Assembly: GCA_002708305.1 (NCBI GenBank)
Contig: PANE01000005.1
Location: 107,086-146,586, forward strand
Origin: Rhodospirillaceae bacterium
Lineage (GTDB): Bacteria; Pseudomonadota; Alphaproteobacteria; Thalassobaculales; Thalassobaculaceae
DNA: 39,501 bases
Reading direction: 5' to 3'
Both the position numbers and the translations under genes were made by a program. The notes below the pieces were generated by a model. That model searched no databases, was not told the DNA's origin, and saw only the letters and a list, made by a program, of their open reading frames with translations. Below, piece by piece: positions 9,589-18,217 of this stretch (positions are counted from its first letter, which is position 1; each line of letters begins with the position of its first letter).

Positions 9589-10533
9589 TTATGTTTTAAG
9601 AAACTTTATTAATATTTGCAAAATGTCTGATATGTGACGACCCGTATGGGGTGAATGGTCAGTGTAATCTGAGTTCAATTGATTTCGGAACCATGTCATT
9701 TGACGCTTTGCATAATTTCTTGTTTTTTGTTGAGCTCGCTCAATGGCGGCATCAAGATTTATTTTACCTTCTAGATAATCTATCAGTTGCAGAAGTCCCA
9801 ATGCCTTCATTCCAGGTAAAGATGGATCAAGTTCCAAATCCCTTATAGTTTTAGCTTCATTTAAAGCCCCTTTATCGACAAATCCTAAAAAACGACGATC
9901 ACACGAGGCATATAAAAATTCTCTATCCGGCATGAGCAAAATATTGCACACGGTCAAATCTGTTTTGCTCGGGGTTACCGCTTGCCAGGCATATACCGAT
10001 TTTCCTGTAGCCTCAAATACTTCCCACGCGCGCACTAAACGTTGGCTATCACCGAGTGGAATTTTCCCTTCCATTTGTGGATCTAGCTTAACCAATTCTT
10101 GATAGAATTTTTCGTTCCCAAGTTTCATCAACTTTTCGCGCGTCATCAGTCTTACATCAGCAGGTATATTAGGAACCGTTGCAAGTTTTGTAGACAAATA
10201 CTTTATATACATACCCGTTCCACCGCAAACTATAGGAACACATCCTCTACTAACTGCATTCTCAATCGCTTTTTGCGCCAAATTATTCCAAATACTTACT
10301 GAACAAGGGTTAATAATCTTTCTGACACCAAACAATTTATGAGGTACTGTTTTCAGGTCATTACGATCAGGTCTAGAGGTCAGGATTTCAAGCTCTTTGT
10401 AAATCTGCATAGAGTCAGCATTTATTATCTCACCCCCCAATTCTTGTGCTAACGTGATGGCTAGATCAGATTTTCCAGACGCAGTTGGACCGCAAATAAC
10501 TATGCATTTATTTTTTCGTTTCTCACTAGACAT
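9589..10533 (-). CDS. miaA: tRNA dimethylallyltransferase
   Basis: A 314-residue MiaA, which transfers a dimethylallyl group from DMAPP to N6 of A37 in tRNAs that read UNN codons. The P-loop is G15-PTASGKS (15-22). Further family motifs are NADSMQIYKEL (about 38-48), VPIVCGGTGMYIKYL and, near the C-terminus, the block with YAKRQMTWFRNQ that contacts tRNA. The length is typical. Its start is only 31 bp from the divergent serB start, so the two promoter regions must overlap or lie in each other's coding sequence. The gene order ilv genes / miaA / serB is familiar from alphaproteobacteria. Confidence 0.95.
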   Translation of the reverse strand: MSSEKRKNKCIVICGPTASGKSDLAITLAQELGGEIINADSMQIYKELEILTSRPDRNDLKTVPHKLFGVRKIINPCSVSIWNNLAQKAIENAVSRGCVPIVCGGTGMYIKYLSTKLATVPNIPADVRLMTREKLMKLGNEKFYQELVKLDPQMEGKIPLGDSQRLVRAWEVFEATGKSVYAWQAVTPSKTDLTVCNILLMPDREFLYASCDRRFLGFVDKGALNEAKTIRDLELDPSLPGMKALGLLQLIDYLEGKINLDAAIERAQQKTRNYAKRQMTWFRNQLNSDYTDHSPHTGRHISDILQILIKFLKT

Positions 10534-10564
10534 AGGTTCTGCCGATACGTCATAAACTTATATT

Positions 10565-11464
10565 ATGCAATATGTGATTACATTAACAGCCAATCCAAAT
10601 TTAGCCCCGCTAACCGACCAGCATGTCATATTAGCAGATATGTCGCTAATGTCTCTAGGTGCACATATCTGCTCTAAACGTTGGTTATCCATGGGTTCGG
10701 CAATTGATATTGTGTTTGAACAGATCTCAATGGAAACAGCAAGGAAAGTAGTTTCCATTGCCTTAAAAAATTTTCCAATAGACGTAAATATTCAGGAAAT
10801 CGATAATAGACGTAAAAAAATTCTCGTGGCAGATATGGATTCAACCATAATAGTAAACGAATCTTTGGATGAATTAGCAGATTTTATAGGATTAAAAACA
10901 AAAGTAGAGACTATAACCCAAAAAGCCATGCATGGTGAAATTGATTTCGAAATAGCACTCAAACAGCGCGTAAAATTATTTGAAGGTCAGTCTGAAACAC
11001 TTATTGATAGATTCCTTGTAGAAAAAATTAATATTACTTCAGGAGCTGAATGCCTTATTAAAACAATGAAGGCAAATAAGGCTAAGACTGCATTAATTTC
11101 TGGTGGGTTCTCGTATATCACAAAATATATAGCAGAAAGACTTGGTTTTGATATTCATTATGGAAATCAATTAATAATTAAGGATAGGAAATTAACGGGC
11201 AAAGTATCTACTCCGATATTGAATGCAGATTCTAAAAAGGAAATATTAATCAACCTTGCAAAAAACAATAATATACAATTAAACCAAACAATGGCTGTGG
11301 GAGACGGCGCAAATGATATAAAAATGCTACGATGCGCAGGAACCGGCATCGCTTTCCGTGCGAAACCTATAGTGAAAGCGTCCACACCATATCATGTCAA
11401 GCATGGAGACCTCCGGTCACTATTATTTCTTCAAGGCTACCACGAGGACGAGTTCGTTGAGTAG
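10565..11464 (+). CDS. serB: Phosphoserine phosphatase
   Basis: A 299-residue HAD-superfamily phosphatase catalysing the last step of serine synthesis (O-phosphoserine to serine). HAD motif I is D90-M-D92-S-T94, motif II is in ALISGGFS, and motif III/IV is VGDGANDIKM. The first roughly 80 residues form the ACT-like N-terminal region of the long SerB type. The ATG at 10565 has no recognisable Shine-Dalgarno sequence; the AT-rich 31 bp before it separates it from divergent miaA. The C-terminal segment HGDLRSLLFLQGY is typical of proteobacterial SerB. Confidence 0.95.
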   Translation: MQYVITLTANPNLAPLTDQHVILADMSLMSLGAHICSKRWLSMGSAIDIVFEQISMETARKVVSIALKNFPIDVNIQEIDNRRKKILVADMDSTIIVNESLDELADFIGLKTKVETITQKAMHGEIDFEIALKQRVKLFEGQSETLIDRFLVEKINITSGAECLIKTMKANKAKTALISGGFSYITKYIAERLGFDIHYGNQLIIKDRKLTGKVSTPILNADSKKEILINLAKNNNIQLNQTMAVGDGANDIKMLRCAGTGIAFRAKPIVKASTPYHVKHGDLRSLLFLQGYHEDEFVE

Positions 11465-11511
11465 AGTAAGCAGTTCTCCAAGATAAGCTGTATTAGATAA
11501 TTTTAATGTTA

Positions 11512-13014
11512 TTAGTTTAATTTCAATCCTATAAATCTTATTGATCCTTGGCGATTGATTGTGAAAAGCACCGATTTTTTCGCACCTTTTTTGAGTATTT
11601 TGTCGATAACCGCAACCACTTCTGACGGTTTATTTACAGTTCCCTGATCAACTTCAACAATTACATCCCCCATGCGGACGCCTTTCCCTGCTGAAATGCC
11701 ATCGGGCACTAAACCGACTACAACGACACCTTTAACCTTATTATCGATTGAAAACTTTTTCTTTAGTTTGGCATTCAAACTGGATAGTGCCAGGCCCAAA
11801 CCATCTATTTTAACAACCTCATTCTCTTTCTTCTTCTGGGTATTTTTTGATGCTTTTTTGGAGGCGACTAAATCCTCCTTAAGCTCTCCAATCTTGACCA
11901 TTACCTTATTCTTCTTGCCTTTACGCCACAATATAACAGGCACATCAATACCAATCGGTGTTTCCGCCACTATCCTAGGCAGCCTCCGCATTGTTTCTAC
12001 CTTTTGATTATTGAACATTAATATTATATCTCCAGCCCTTATCCCCGACTGCTTAGCTGGTCCGTTCTCCGAAACTTCAGCGACCAGCGCGCCGGCCGTT
12101 TCTTTCAACCCAAAACTATCAGCGATTTCACTAGTAACCATCTGAATACGAACACCTAACCAGCCTCTCCTGGTCCTGCCAAATTTAGTCAGCTGCGTAA
12201 CTACTGGCTTCGCTAACCTAGAGGCAACCGCAAATCCAATACCCACGGACCCGCCACTCTGGGAGAAGATAGCTGTATTAATACCAATCACCTTCCCGTT
12301 TAAATCGAATAATGGGCCACCCGAATTACCTTTATTGATTGATGCATCAGTTTGGATAAAGTCATCATATGGCCCCTGGTTGATATCTCGACCACGAGCT
12401 GACACAATTCCTACAGTAACAGTGCCACCAAGACCAAATGGGTTTCCGATAGCCATCACCCAGTCACCCACCCTTAACTTTTTCGAGTCTCCAAACTCTA
12501 CGGCTGTAAGTTTTGTTTTCCCTGGTTTAATTTTCAGTACTGCAATATCAGTCTTCGGATCACGCCCTAAAATTTCTGCGTCAAATTCTGTATCATCCTG
12601 GAGTCTAACTTTTATCTCGTCAGCTTCGGCGATAACATGATTATTTGTTATAATTATACCCTTTTTATCGATAATAAAACCTGACCCTAACGATTGCGCC
12701 TTTCTGCGCGGCCGTTTTCCCCGCCGTTCACCGTTTTTACCATTACGCTCCATAAAATCCTTGAAGAATTCTTCGAATGGAGACCCAGGCGGAAATTGTG
12801 GCATATTCTGCTGGGGGTTAACACCACCTTCGATCGCCTGCATCGTAGAGATGTTTACGACGGAGGGCAGAAGCTTAGCCGCTAGATCGGCAAAACCATC
12901 GGTTGGGGTTTTAGCCGCCAATGCCCCTATCGGCAAAACAAAAAAGAGAACTATTACCTTCAAGCTCGCTAACGGTAATCTAAACATTTTAACAACCTTA
13001 TTTCTCAGTTTCAC
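11512..13014 (-). CDS. Do-type periplasmic serine protease (DegP/HtrA family)
   Basis: A 500-residue HtrA protease/chaperone. An N-terminal signal peptide (about residues 1-34, AxA-like end at GALAA) directs it to the periplasm. The trypsin-like domain has the triad H126 (TNNHVIAE), D156 (KTDIAVLK) and S231 (GNSGGP). Two PDZ domains follow (about 290-375 and 410-495), joined by a Lys-rich linker at about 385-402 (SKKASKNTQKKKE). Two PDZ domains and this length indicate a Do (DegP/DegQ/MucD) rather than a DegS type. It lies downstream of hflK-hflC-DUF2065, in the classical membrane quality-control cluster. M10 is an alternative start that would give a more usual signal peptide. Confidence 0.93.
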   Translation of the reverse strand: MKLRNKVVKMFRLPLASLKVIVLFFVLPIGALAAKTPTDGFADLAAKLLPSVVNISTMQAIEGGVNPQQNMPQFPPGSPFEEFFKDFMERNGKNGERRGKRPRRKAQSLGSGFIIDKKGIIITNNHVIAEADEIKVRLQDDTEFDAEILGRDPKTDIAVLKIKPGKTKLTAVEFGDSKKLRVGDWVMAIGNPFGLGGTVTVGIVSARGRDINQGPYDDFIQTDASINKGNSGGPLFDLNGKVIGINTAIFSQSGGSVGIGFAVASRLAKPVVTQLTKFGRTRRGWLGVRIQMVTSEIADSFGLKETAGALVAEVSENGPAKQSGIRAGDIILMFNNQKVETMRRLPRIVAETPIGIDVPVILWRKGKKNKVMVKIGELKEDLVASKKASKNTQKKKENEVVKIDGLGLALSSLNAKLKKKFSIDNKVKGVVVVGLVPDGISAGKGVRMGDVIVEVDQGTVNKPSEVVAVIDKILKKGAKKSVLFTINRQGSIRFIGLKLN

Positions 13015-13156
13015 TTAACTAAACGTCTTAATATTTAAAAAACTTACTTTTTGAGGAATCAACAATAAGTTTAGTACTTTCATTATAAAATGTGGCCAAA
13101 ACAAGTCCTAGCCTTGGAGATTCAACGGCACTAAAGCTTTGCACAACTTGGAGTAT

Positions 13157-13342
13157 TTATCCTCTTATCAACCAAACGAAAGCTACGCCGACACAGATTG
13201 CTATGAGGCCCGAATTCCTCAATGACTTATCCGGAAAATCTAGCATCCTAACAATCAGCTGTCGCATTTTCGTTGGAAATAACGCATACAAGACACCCTC
13301 GATAACAAAAACAAGAGCTAACGCCGTAAACAAATCCTCCAA
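13157..13342 (-). CDS. DUF2065 family small membrane protein
   Basis: A 61-residue protein with two hydrophobic segments (about 4-22 and 45-60) joined by a basic loop with KMRQLIVRMLDFPDKSLR. The pattern (an acidic N-terminus, VIEGVLYALFP, then a C-terminal GVAFVWLIRG) matches the DUF2065 family, which is encoded almost invariably beside hflC. Its molecular function is unknown. It is 40 bp downstream of hflC and 142 bp upstream of the Do protease, on the same strand, so it probably belongs to the hflKC operon. Confidence 0.85.
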   Translation of the reverse strand: MEDLFTALALVFVIEGVLYALFPTKMRQLIVRMLDFPDKSLRNSGLIAICVGVAFVWLIRG

Positions 13343-13382
13343 AAAGCAACCTCGATCCTAGTAACTATGAAATGTGCGATTA

Positions 13383-14264
13383 TTATTTTTTTGCAACCCC
13401 ACGACCTGTAATGTCACCGAAAAATCTGAAAAAATCAGAGTTAGGCGATAGAACCATTGTAGTATCTTGCGAGTCCATCGATTTTTTGTATGCTTGCATA
13501 GACCTATAAAAAGCAAAGAATTCTGGATCCTGACCAAAGGCGTCGGCATAAATTTTAATAGCTAATCCGTCCCCTTCACCACGGAGTGTCTCCGCTTTCT
13601 TCTGAGCTTGTGCAAGAAGAACTATTTTTTGCTTACCAGCGTCTGCACGTATCCCTTCAGCCATCTCAAACCCTCTAGCGCGAAACTCTTTTGCTTCTCG
13701 CTCGCGCTCAGATTTCATTCGGTTCTCAATATTGCTCCTGGTTTCCTCCGGGTAATCCGCTCTCCTAACTCGGACCTCCACGATTTCCATCCCAAACCGC
13801 ATCACCGCATCATTTACAGCTTTTTGTATATCAACCATTATCTCAGCTCGTTTGCCTGAGAGAATTTCGAGAAGTGTTTCATTCCCCAATACACGACGCA
13901 ATGATGAGTTGATTATAGGACTCATTTTTCCCGAAACTTCGGTAACACGCCTAGTAGTTTGATAGAAAAGCAACGGATCAACGATCCTATATCGTGCGTA
14001 TGAATCAACATCTAGCCTTTTCTGATCGGCCAAAATCATCCGCTCTTTAGGAGGATCTAGGTCCAGCACTCGCTTATCGTAGTACACAACCTCTTCACCG
14101 AACGGTATTTTGAAATAAAGCCCCGGATCTTGAATTGTTTTCTGCGGTTTACCAAAGAACAAAACAATTGCCTGCTGAGTTTGCTCCACTATAAACAAGG
14201 AACTACTCGCCACAACTCCCACTATGAAAAGGATAACGCCACCTACAATTAATAACTTATTCAT
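13383..14264 (-). CDS. hflC: HflC, SPFH-domain modulator of FtsH
   Basis: A 293-residue stomatin/prohibitin/flotillin/HflK-C protein. One N-terminal membrane helix (about 5-25) is followed by the SPFH domain with SLFIVEQTQQAIVLFFGKP and DVDSYARYRI, and a helical coiled-coil C-terminal half rich in Arg, Glu and Lys (NRMKSEREREAKEFRARG). With HflK it forms a large membrane cage around the FtsH protease and regulates its access to membrane substrates. Its ATG overlaps the hflK stop (TAATG, 14262-14266), indicating translational coupling. Confidence 0.95.
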   Translation of the reverse strand: MNKLLIVGGVILFIVGVVASSSLFIVEQTQQAIVLFFGKPQKTIQDPGLYFKIPFGEEVVYYDKRVLDLDPPKERMILADQKRLDVDSYARYRIVDPLLFYQTTRRVTEVSGKMSPIINSSLRRVLGNETLLEILSGKRAEIMVDIQKAVNDAVMRFGMEIVEVRVRRADYPEETRSNIENRMKSEREREAKEFRARGFEMAEGIRADAGKQKIVLLAQAQKKAETLRGEGDGLAIKIYADAFGQDPEFFAFYRSMQAYKKSMDSQDTTMVLSPNSDFFRFFGDITGRGVAKK

Positions 14265-15430
14265 TAGTTGGCACTCCCAGTTGATTCACTAGATTTCTTC
14301 TGCCGTTTCTGTATCTCCGGCAGCGGCAAATACGGAACAACACCAGCCCCAGATTTTCCAGTGCCAGCAACATCACTATCGATAATCACCTTATTAACAT
14401 TAGAGAAGATCCCCTCCAAAGTTTCTAAATAAATTCTGGTCTTAGTAACGTCTTTGGACTGGCTATATGCTTTGTAAACGGCATTAAAACGATTAGCATC
14501 ACCCTCAGCTCTATTAACGACCTCTTGACGATATGCATCCGCTCCTTGAACTAGCTGCTGTGCCTCACCACGCGCCCTGGGCACTATATCATTTCTAAAA
14601 GCTTCTGCCTCGTTCTTGAGACGATCCATATCTTGCCTTGCCCTGGAGACTTCGTCGAAGGCATCTATGACATTCTTTGGCGGCAACACAGCCAGCAGTT
14701 GAACTTGCCGAACCTCAATTCCTGCTTTGTACTCTGACATCAATTTCTGTAATGACCCGAGGGTACGGCTTTCAATATCCTCCCGCCTGCTTGTTAAGGC
14801 TTCCTGGATTGGGGTCTGACCTATTATGGCACGCATCACCGATTCGGCAGCCATTTTAACTGTTTCATCTGGATTTCGGATGTTAAAAAGATAGTTAGCT
14901 GCATCTGATATTTTCCAGAAGACAACAAAATCAATATCAACAATGTTTTCGTCCCCGGTTATCATCTGGCTTTCTTCAGGCATGTCTCTTACTGAGGCCC
15001 CCCTTCGGGTCGCCTCACCAGTGGTCCGTAGGCCAATTTCAATCCTATTCTCCGCTGTTACATCCGGAGTATAAACATTCCCAATCGGAGATGGCCAGTT
15101 CCAATGAAGACCTGGGTTGGTCGTAGTTCCTAGAAAACGACCCAATACTAGGGGGACCCCTTCTTGGTTTGGCTGAACCCTGTAAAACCCATTAGCAGCC
15201 CAGAGCAAAGAAAGTGCCACCAGACCAAGTATGATAACTTTCTTGCCTCCAAAGCCACCAGGGATCATTCCCTTCAACTTTTCTTGCCCTTTTCGGATAA
15301 CCTCATCTATGTCGGGTGGCTGTTGACTACCACCGCCGCCTGTTGGTTTGCCGCCCCATGGAGAACCTCCACCGCCGTTACCGCCGTTACCGCCCCATGG
15401 CCCACCGCCACCTTGATTACCCCACGACAT
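14264..15430 (-). CDS. hflK: HflK, SPFH-domain modulator of FtsH
   Basis: A 388-residue partner of HflC. The N-terminal 35 residues are almost wholly Gly, with Asn, Pro, Ser and Trp (a low-complexity region typical of HflK). A membrane helix follows at about 64-80, then the SPFH domain (FYRVQPNQEGVPLVLGRF onward) and a coiled-coil region at about 265-340. The C-terminal tail is Ser/Lys rich. It is the first gene of the hflK-hflC-DUF2065-Do group, divergent from mrp across 147 bp. The start at 15430 has a plausible purine-rich ribosome-binding site (AAAGGAG upstream). Confidence 0.95.
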   Translation of the reverse strand: MSWGNQGGGGPWGGNGGNGGGGSPWGGKPTGGGGSQQPPDIDEVIRKGQEKLKGMIPGGFGGKKVIILGLVALSLLWAANGFYRVQPNQEGVPLVLGRFLGTTTNPGLHWNWPSPIGNVYTPDVTAENRIEIGLRTTGEATRRGASVRDMPEESQMITGDENIVDIDFVVFWKISDAANYLFNIRNPDETVKMAAESVMRAIIGQTPIQEALTSRREDIESRTLGSLQKLMSEYKAGIEVRQVQLLAVLPPKNVIDAFDEVSRARQDMDRLKNEAEAFRNDIVPRARGEAQQLVQGADAYRQEVVNRAEGDANRFNAVYKAYSQSKDVTKTRIYLETLEGIFSNVNKVIIDSDVAGTGKSGAGVVPYLPLPEIQKRQKKSSESTGSAN

Positions 15431-15577
15431 TGATCTCTCCTTTAAGCGAGTGTGTAGAAGCTAATAACAGATCTACAACGGGTATTGCAAAACATTCAGT
15501 TAATTTTGCTGTTTTAATATCGCACTGTTGTCACAAACTTGTTATTACATATGGTATTTAACTGGGGGTTTTCAAGA

Positions 15578-16711
15578 ATGACTAGTCTAACTGAGGGGCA
15601 TATTTTAAAAAGTTTAGAGAATGTCTTGGATCCTGCGACCCAAAAAGATTTAGTAACATCAGGAATGGTGACAGGAGTAGTCATAAAAGACGGTAATGTA
15701 GGTTTCTCGATAGAGGTTGAGCCAAGTCGCGGCGCAGCTCTTGAGCCAATGAGGAAAGCAGCTGAGAATGCTGTTGCTTCTCTAAAAGGAGTGTTATCGG
15801 TCACGGCAGTTTTAACAGCACACAGAAGCAATAATTCCCAGAACCAACCTAAACCTAAAACTCAAACTAACCAAGACGGCACATCAACCCAAGCCAAAAG
15901 GGACCTGGCACCCAATGTTAAACATATCGTAGCTGTTGCTTCTGGGAAAGGTGGGGTCGGAAAGTCAACAACGGCAATAAACTTAGCTATCAGCTTTGCC
16001 TCAATCGGGTTGTCTGTCGGGATACTTGATGCTGATATCTATGGCCCATCTCTTCCGAGAATGATGGGCATTAACGAAAAGCCAACGAGTATAGATGGCA
16101 AAATCCTCGAACCAATCGAGAAATATAATATTAAGTGCATGTCAATTGGGTTTTTAGTTCCAGAAGATTCTCCTACAATTTGGCGCGGACCAATGGTTAT
16201 GAGTGCGCTAGAGCAAATGTTACGGGACGTAAATTGGGGTAGCTTAGACATAATGGTAGTAGATATGCCACCAGGTACCGGTGATGCACAATTGACAATG
16301 TCTCAACGCGTTCCTTTAGCAGGTGCCGTGATCGTTTCAACCCCTCAAGACATAGCTCTTCTGGATGCCAGAAAGGGGCTAAATATGTTCCGCAAAGTTG
16401 ATGTTCCCGTTTTAGGGATAATAGAGAATATGAGCATGTTTATTTGTCCAAACTGCGGCGAAAGAAGCAACATATTTGGACATGGTGGAGCTAAACAGGA
16501 AGCAAATGACTTAGCAGTCGATTTTCTGGGTGAAGTGCCTTTGCATATGGATATTAGAGAAACTTCAGATGCAGGAACGCCAGTGGCGTTAAAATCGCCA
16601 GTTGGCGAACATGCTGTTATCTATAAATCTATTGCTAGCACAATTTGGAGCAAATTAATTAGAAACACAAACGCCGAACAAAAAATAGCACCGAGAATTG
16701 TCATGTCTTAA
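15578..16711 (+). CDS. mrp: Mrp/ApbC family Fe-S cluster carrier ATPase
   Basis: A 377-residue P-loop protein that carries or inserts [4Fe-4S] clusters in the cytoplasm. An N-terminal MIP18/DUF59-like domain (about 5-83) is joined by a Gln/Thr/Lys-rich linker to the ATPase domain. The deviant Walker A is GKGGVGKST at 123-131; a CPNC motif (C290, C293) provides the cluster-binding dimer site. The reading frame extends 39 bp upstream to a TTG at 15539, but the ATG at 15578 gives the family N-terminus (MTSLTEGHILKSLENV), so I place the start there. It is divergent from hflK and converges on folA with a 21-bp gap. Confidence 0.93.
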   Translation: MTSLTEGHILKSLENVLDPATQKDLVTSGMVTGVVIKDGNVGFSIEVEPSRGAALEPMRKAAENAVASLKGVLSVTAVLTAHRSNNSQNQPKPKTQTNQDGTSTQAKRDLAPNVKHIVAVASGKGGVGKSTTAINLAISFASIGLSVGILDADIYGPSLPRMMGINEKPTSIDGKILEPIEKYNIKCMSIGFLVPEDSPTIWRGPMVMSALEQMLRDVNWGSLDIMVVDMPPGTGDAQLTMSQRVPLAGAVIVSTPQDIALLDARKGLNMFRKVDVPVLGIIENMSMFICPNCGERSNIFGHGGAKQEANDLAVDFLGEVPLHMDIRETSDAGTPVALKSPVGEHAVIYKSIASTIWSKLIRNTNAEQKIAPRIVMS

Positions 16712-16732
16712 TTCTCAATAATCTCTTCTTTT

Positions 16733-17266
16733 TTATCTTTCGGTCTTTCTATCTAACTGGACAAAACTGAAAGCACTCTCGTCTTTATCATTCGCTGGAA
16801 AAAATTGGCGTTCAGTTTCCGTCCATTCCGCATCATCATACTCCGGAAAATATGTTTCACCGATGGGTGAACAGTGGACCTCTGTTTTATAAATCGTTTG
16901 CGCTAAAGGAATTGCATTTGCATATATAGACCGTCCCCCAAAGGCAATAACTTGGTTGGTCCCCATTTCGATCGCTTCATAACATGCACTGACTAACGCT
17001 TCCGAGAACGTCCGGTACACACTCACTCCAGGAACTGAAAACTTTAGATCACTCGTCAACACAATAGTTTTTCTATTAGGAAGTGGAAAACCTATCGAGT
17101 CGTAAGTTCGACGCCCCATCAACAAGACTTTTCCTGTTGTTAACTCTTTCACGCGTTTCAAATCCGACGAGATCTTCCACGGCAATCCACCTTTTGCCCC
17201 TATAACGCCGTTATCAGCGATAGCTACTACAATAATTAAGTTTAACCCTTGGATCATCTTCGTCAT
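16733..17266 (-). CDS. folA: Dihydrofolate reductase
   Basis: About 177 residues; NADPH-dependent reduction of dihydrofolate to tetrahydrofolate. Family motifs: VAIADNGVIGAKGGLPW near the N-terminus, the active-site acid in ISSDLKRVKELT, the cofactor site LLMGRRTYDSIG and VIAFGGRSIY. The reading frame begins with a TTG at 17275 that would overlap the thyA stop; the ATGs at 17266 and 17257 are also possible and none has a clear Shine-Dalgarno, so the start is uncertain. It follows thyA directly. This makes functional sense because ThyA converts its methylene-THF cofactor to dihydrofolate, which FolA regenerates. Confidence 0.93.
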   Translation of the reverse strand: MTKMIQGLNLIIVVAIADNGVIGAKGGLPWKISSDLKRVKELTTGKVLLMGRRTYDSIGFPLPNRKTIVLTSDLKFSVPGVSVYRTFSEALVSACYEAIEMGTNQVIAFGGRSIYANAIPLAQTIYKTEVHCSPIGETYFPEYDDAEWTETERQFFPANDKDESAFSFVQLDRKTER

Positions 17267-17271
17267 CTTGA

Positions 17272-18066
17272 TCAAACAGCAACCGAGGCGGCGATATGTG
17301 GCTCAGGGTAATAATCGACTAACCGAAAACTTTCATAACCAAAACTAAAGATATCTTTTATCTCCGGATCTAAAATCATTGTTGGGAGCACTTTGGGGTC
17401 CCGTTCTAATTGCTTTTCCACCTGAAGACAGTGATTCTTGTAGATATGCGCATCTCCTAGCGTGTGAACAAACTCCCCAGGTTGCAATCCCACTACCTGT
17501 GCAATCATCTGGGTTAACAGTGCATATGAAGCGATATTAAAAGGCACCCCCAGAAAAATATCAGCACTTCGTTGATACAATTGGCAGGATAATCTGCCAT
17601 TCGCCACATAAAATTGGAATAAACAGTGGCATGGAGGCAACGCCATTTTATCCACATCCGCAGGGTTCCAGGCAGTGACGATTAATCTTCTTGAGTTTGG
17701 ATTAATTTTCAGATCATTGATGAGATTAGAAATTTGATCAATTGTCGAACCATTTCTGCCAGGCCAGGATCGCCACTGAGCTCCATAAACGGGCCCTAAA
17801 TCCCCGCTCTTATCCGCCCATTCATTCCAGATATTCACCCCATTTTTATTTAAATAACCAATATTCGTATCACCCCTTAAAAACCAAATTAGTTCATAGA
17901 TAATCGATTTTAGATGAAGTTTTTTGGTCGTTAGCAGAGGGAACCCCTCGGACAAATCAAATCGCATTTGATGGCCAAACACAGATAGTGTGCCAATACC
18001 AGTTCTATCTAGCTTCTCTACCCCTGTGTTCAAAACGGCCTTCATCAGATCCAGATATTGTATCAT
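17272..18066 (-). CDS. thyA: Thymidylate synthase (ThyA type)
   Basis: A 264-residue ThyA, the same length as the Escherichia coli enzyme. It converts dUMP to dTMP with 5,10-methylene-THF. The catalytic Cys is C146 in LPPCHC. The nucleotide-binding segment [20 protein letters not shown] and the C-terminal AHIAASVAV-like tail (PHIAASVAV) are conserved. It is the upstream gene of the thyA-folA pair, divergent from the TPR gene across 151 bp. Confidence 0.97.
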   Translation of the reverse strand: MIQYLDLMKAVLNTGVEKLDRTGIGTLSVFGHQMRFDLSEGFPLLTTKKLHLKSIIYELIWFLRGDTNIGYLNKNGVNIWNEWADKSGDLGPVYGAQWRSWPGRNGSTIDQISNLINDLKINPNSRRLIVTAWNPADVDKMALPPCHCLFQFYVANGRLSCQLYQRSADIFLGVPFNIASYALLTQMIAQVVGLQPGEFVHTLGDAHIYKNHCLQVEKQLERDPKVLPTMILDPEIKDIFSFGYESFRLVDYYPEPHIAASVAV

Positions 18067-18217
18067 TTGTTAAAACCTCTTAAACATCACTATGAAATAA
18101 AACGCTTCTTGTTTTATCTTCAATAAATAATAACCGTTAATCTTATCTTTCGGTACTATACTTTTAACAAATTTTACTATTAGAAATCCAAATTATTTTT
18201 GAAGGTTTTCCAGGTAA

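Noticed and set aside
13092-13361. 89-residue plus-strand frame over the DUF2065 region
   Set aside because: The minus-strand frame at 13157-13342 matches DUF2065 and fits the hflKC context; the plus-strand one is its shadow.
15340-15412. GC-rich tandem 9-bp repeat (accgccgtt-like units)
   Set aside because: It encodes the Gly-rich N-terminus of HflK and reflects Gly codons; not an independent repeat or CRISPR.
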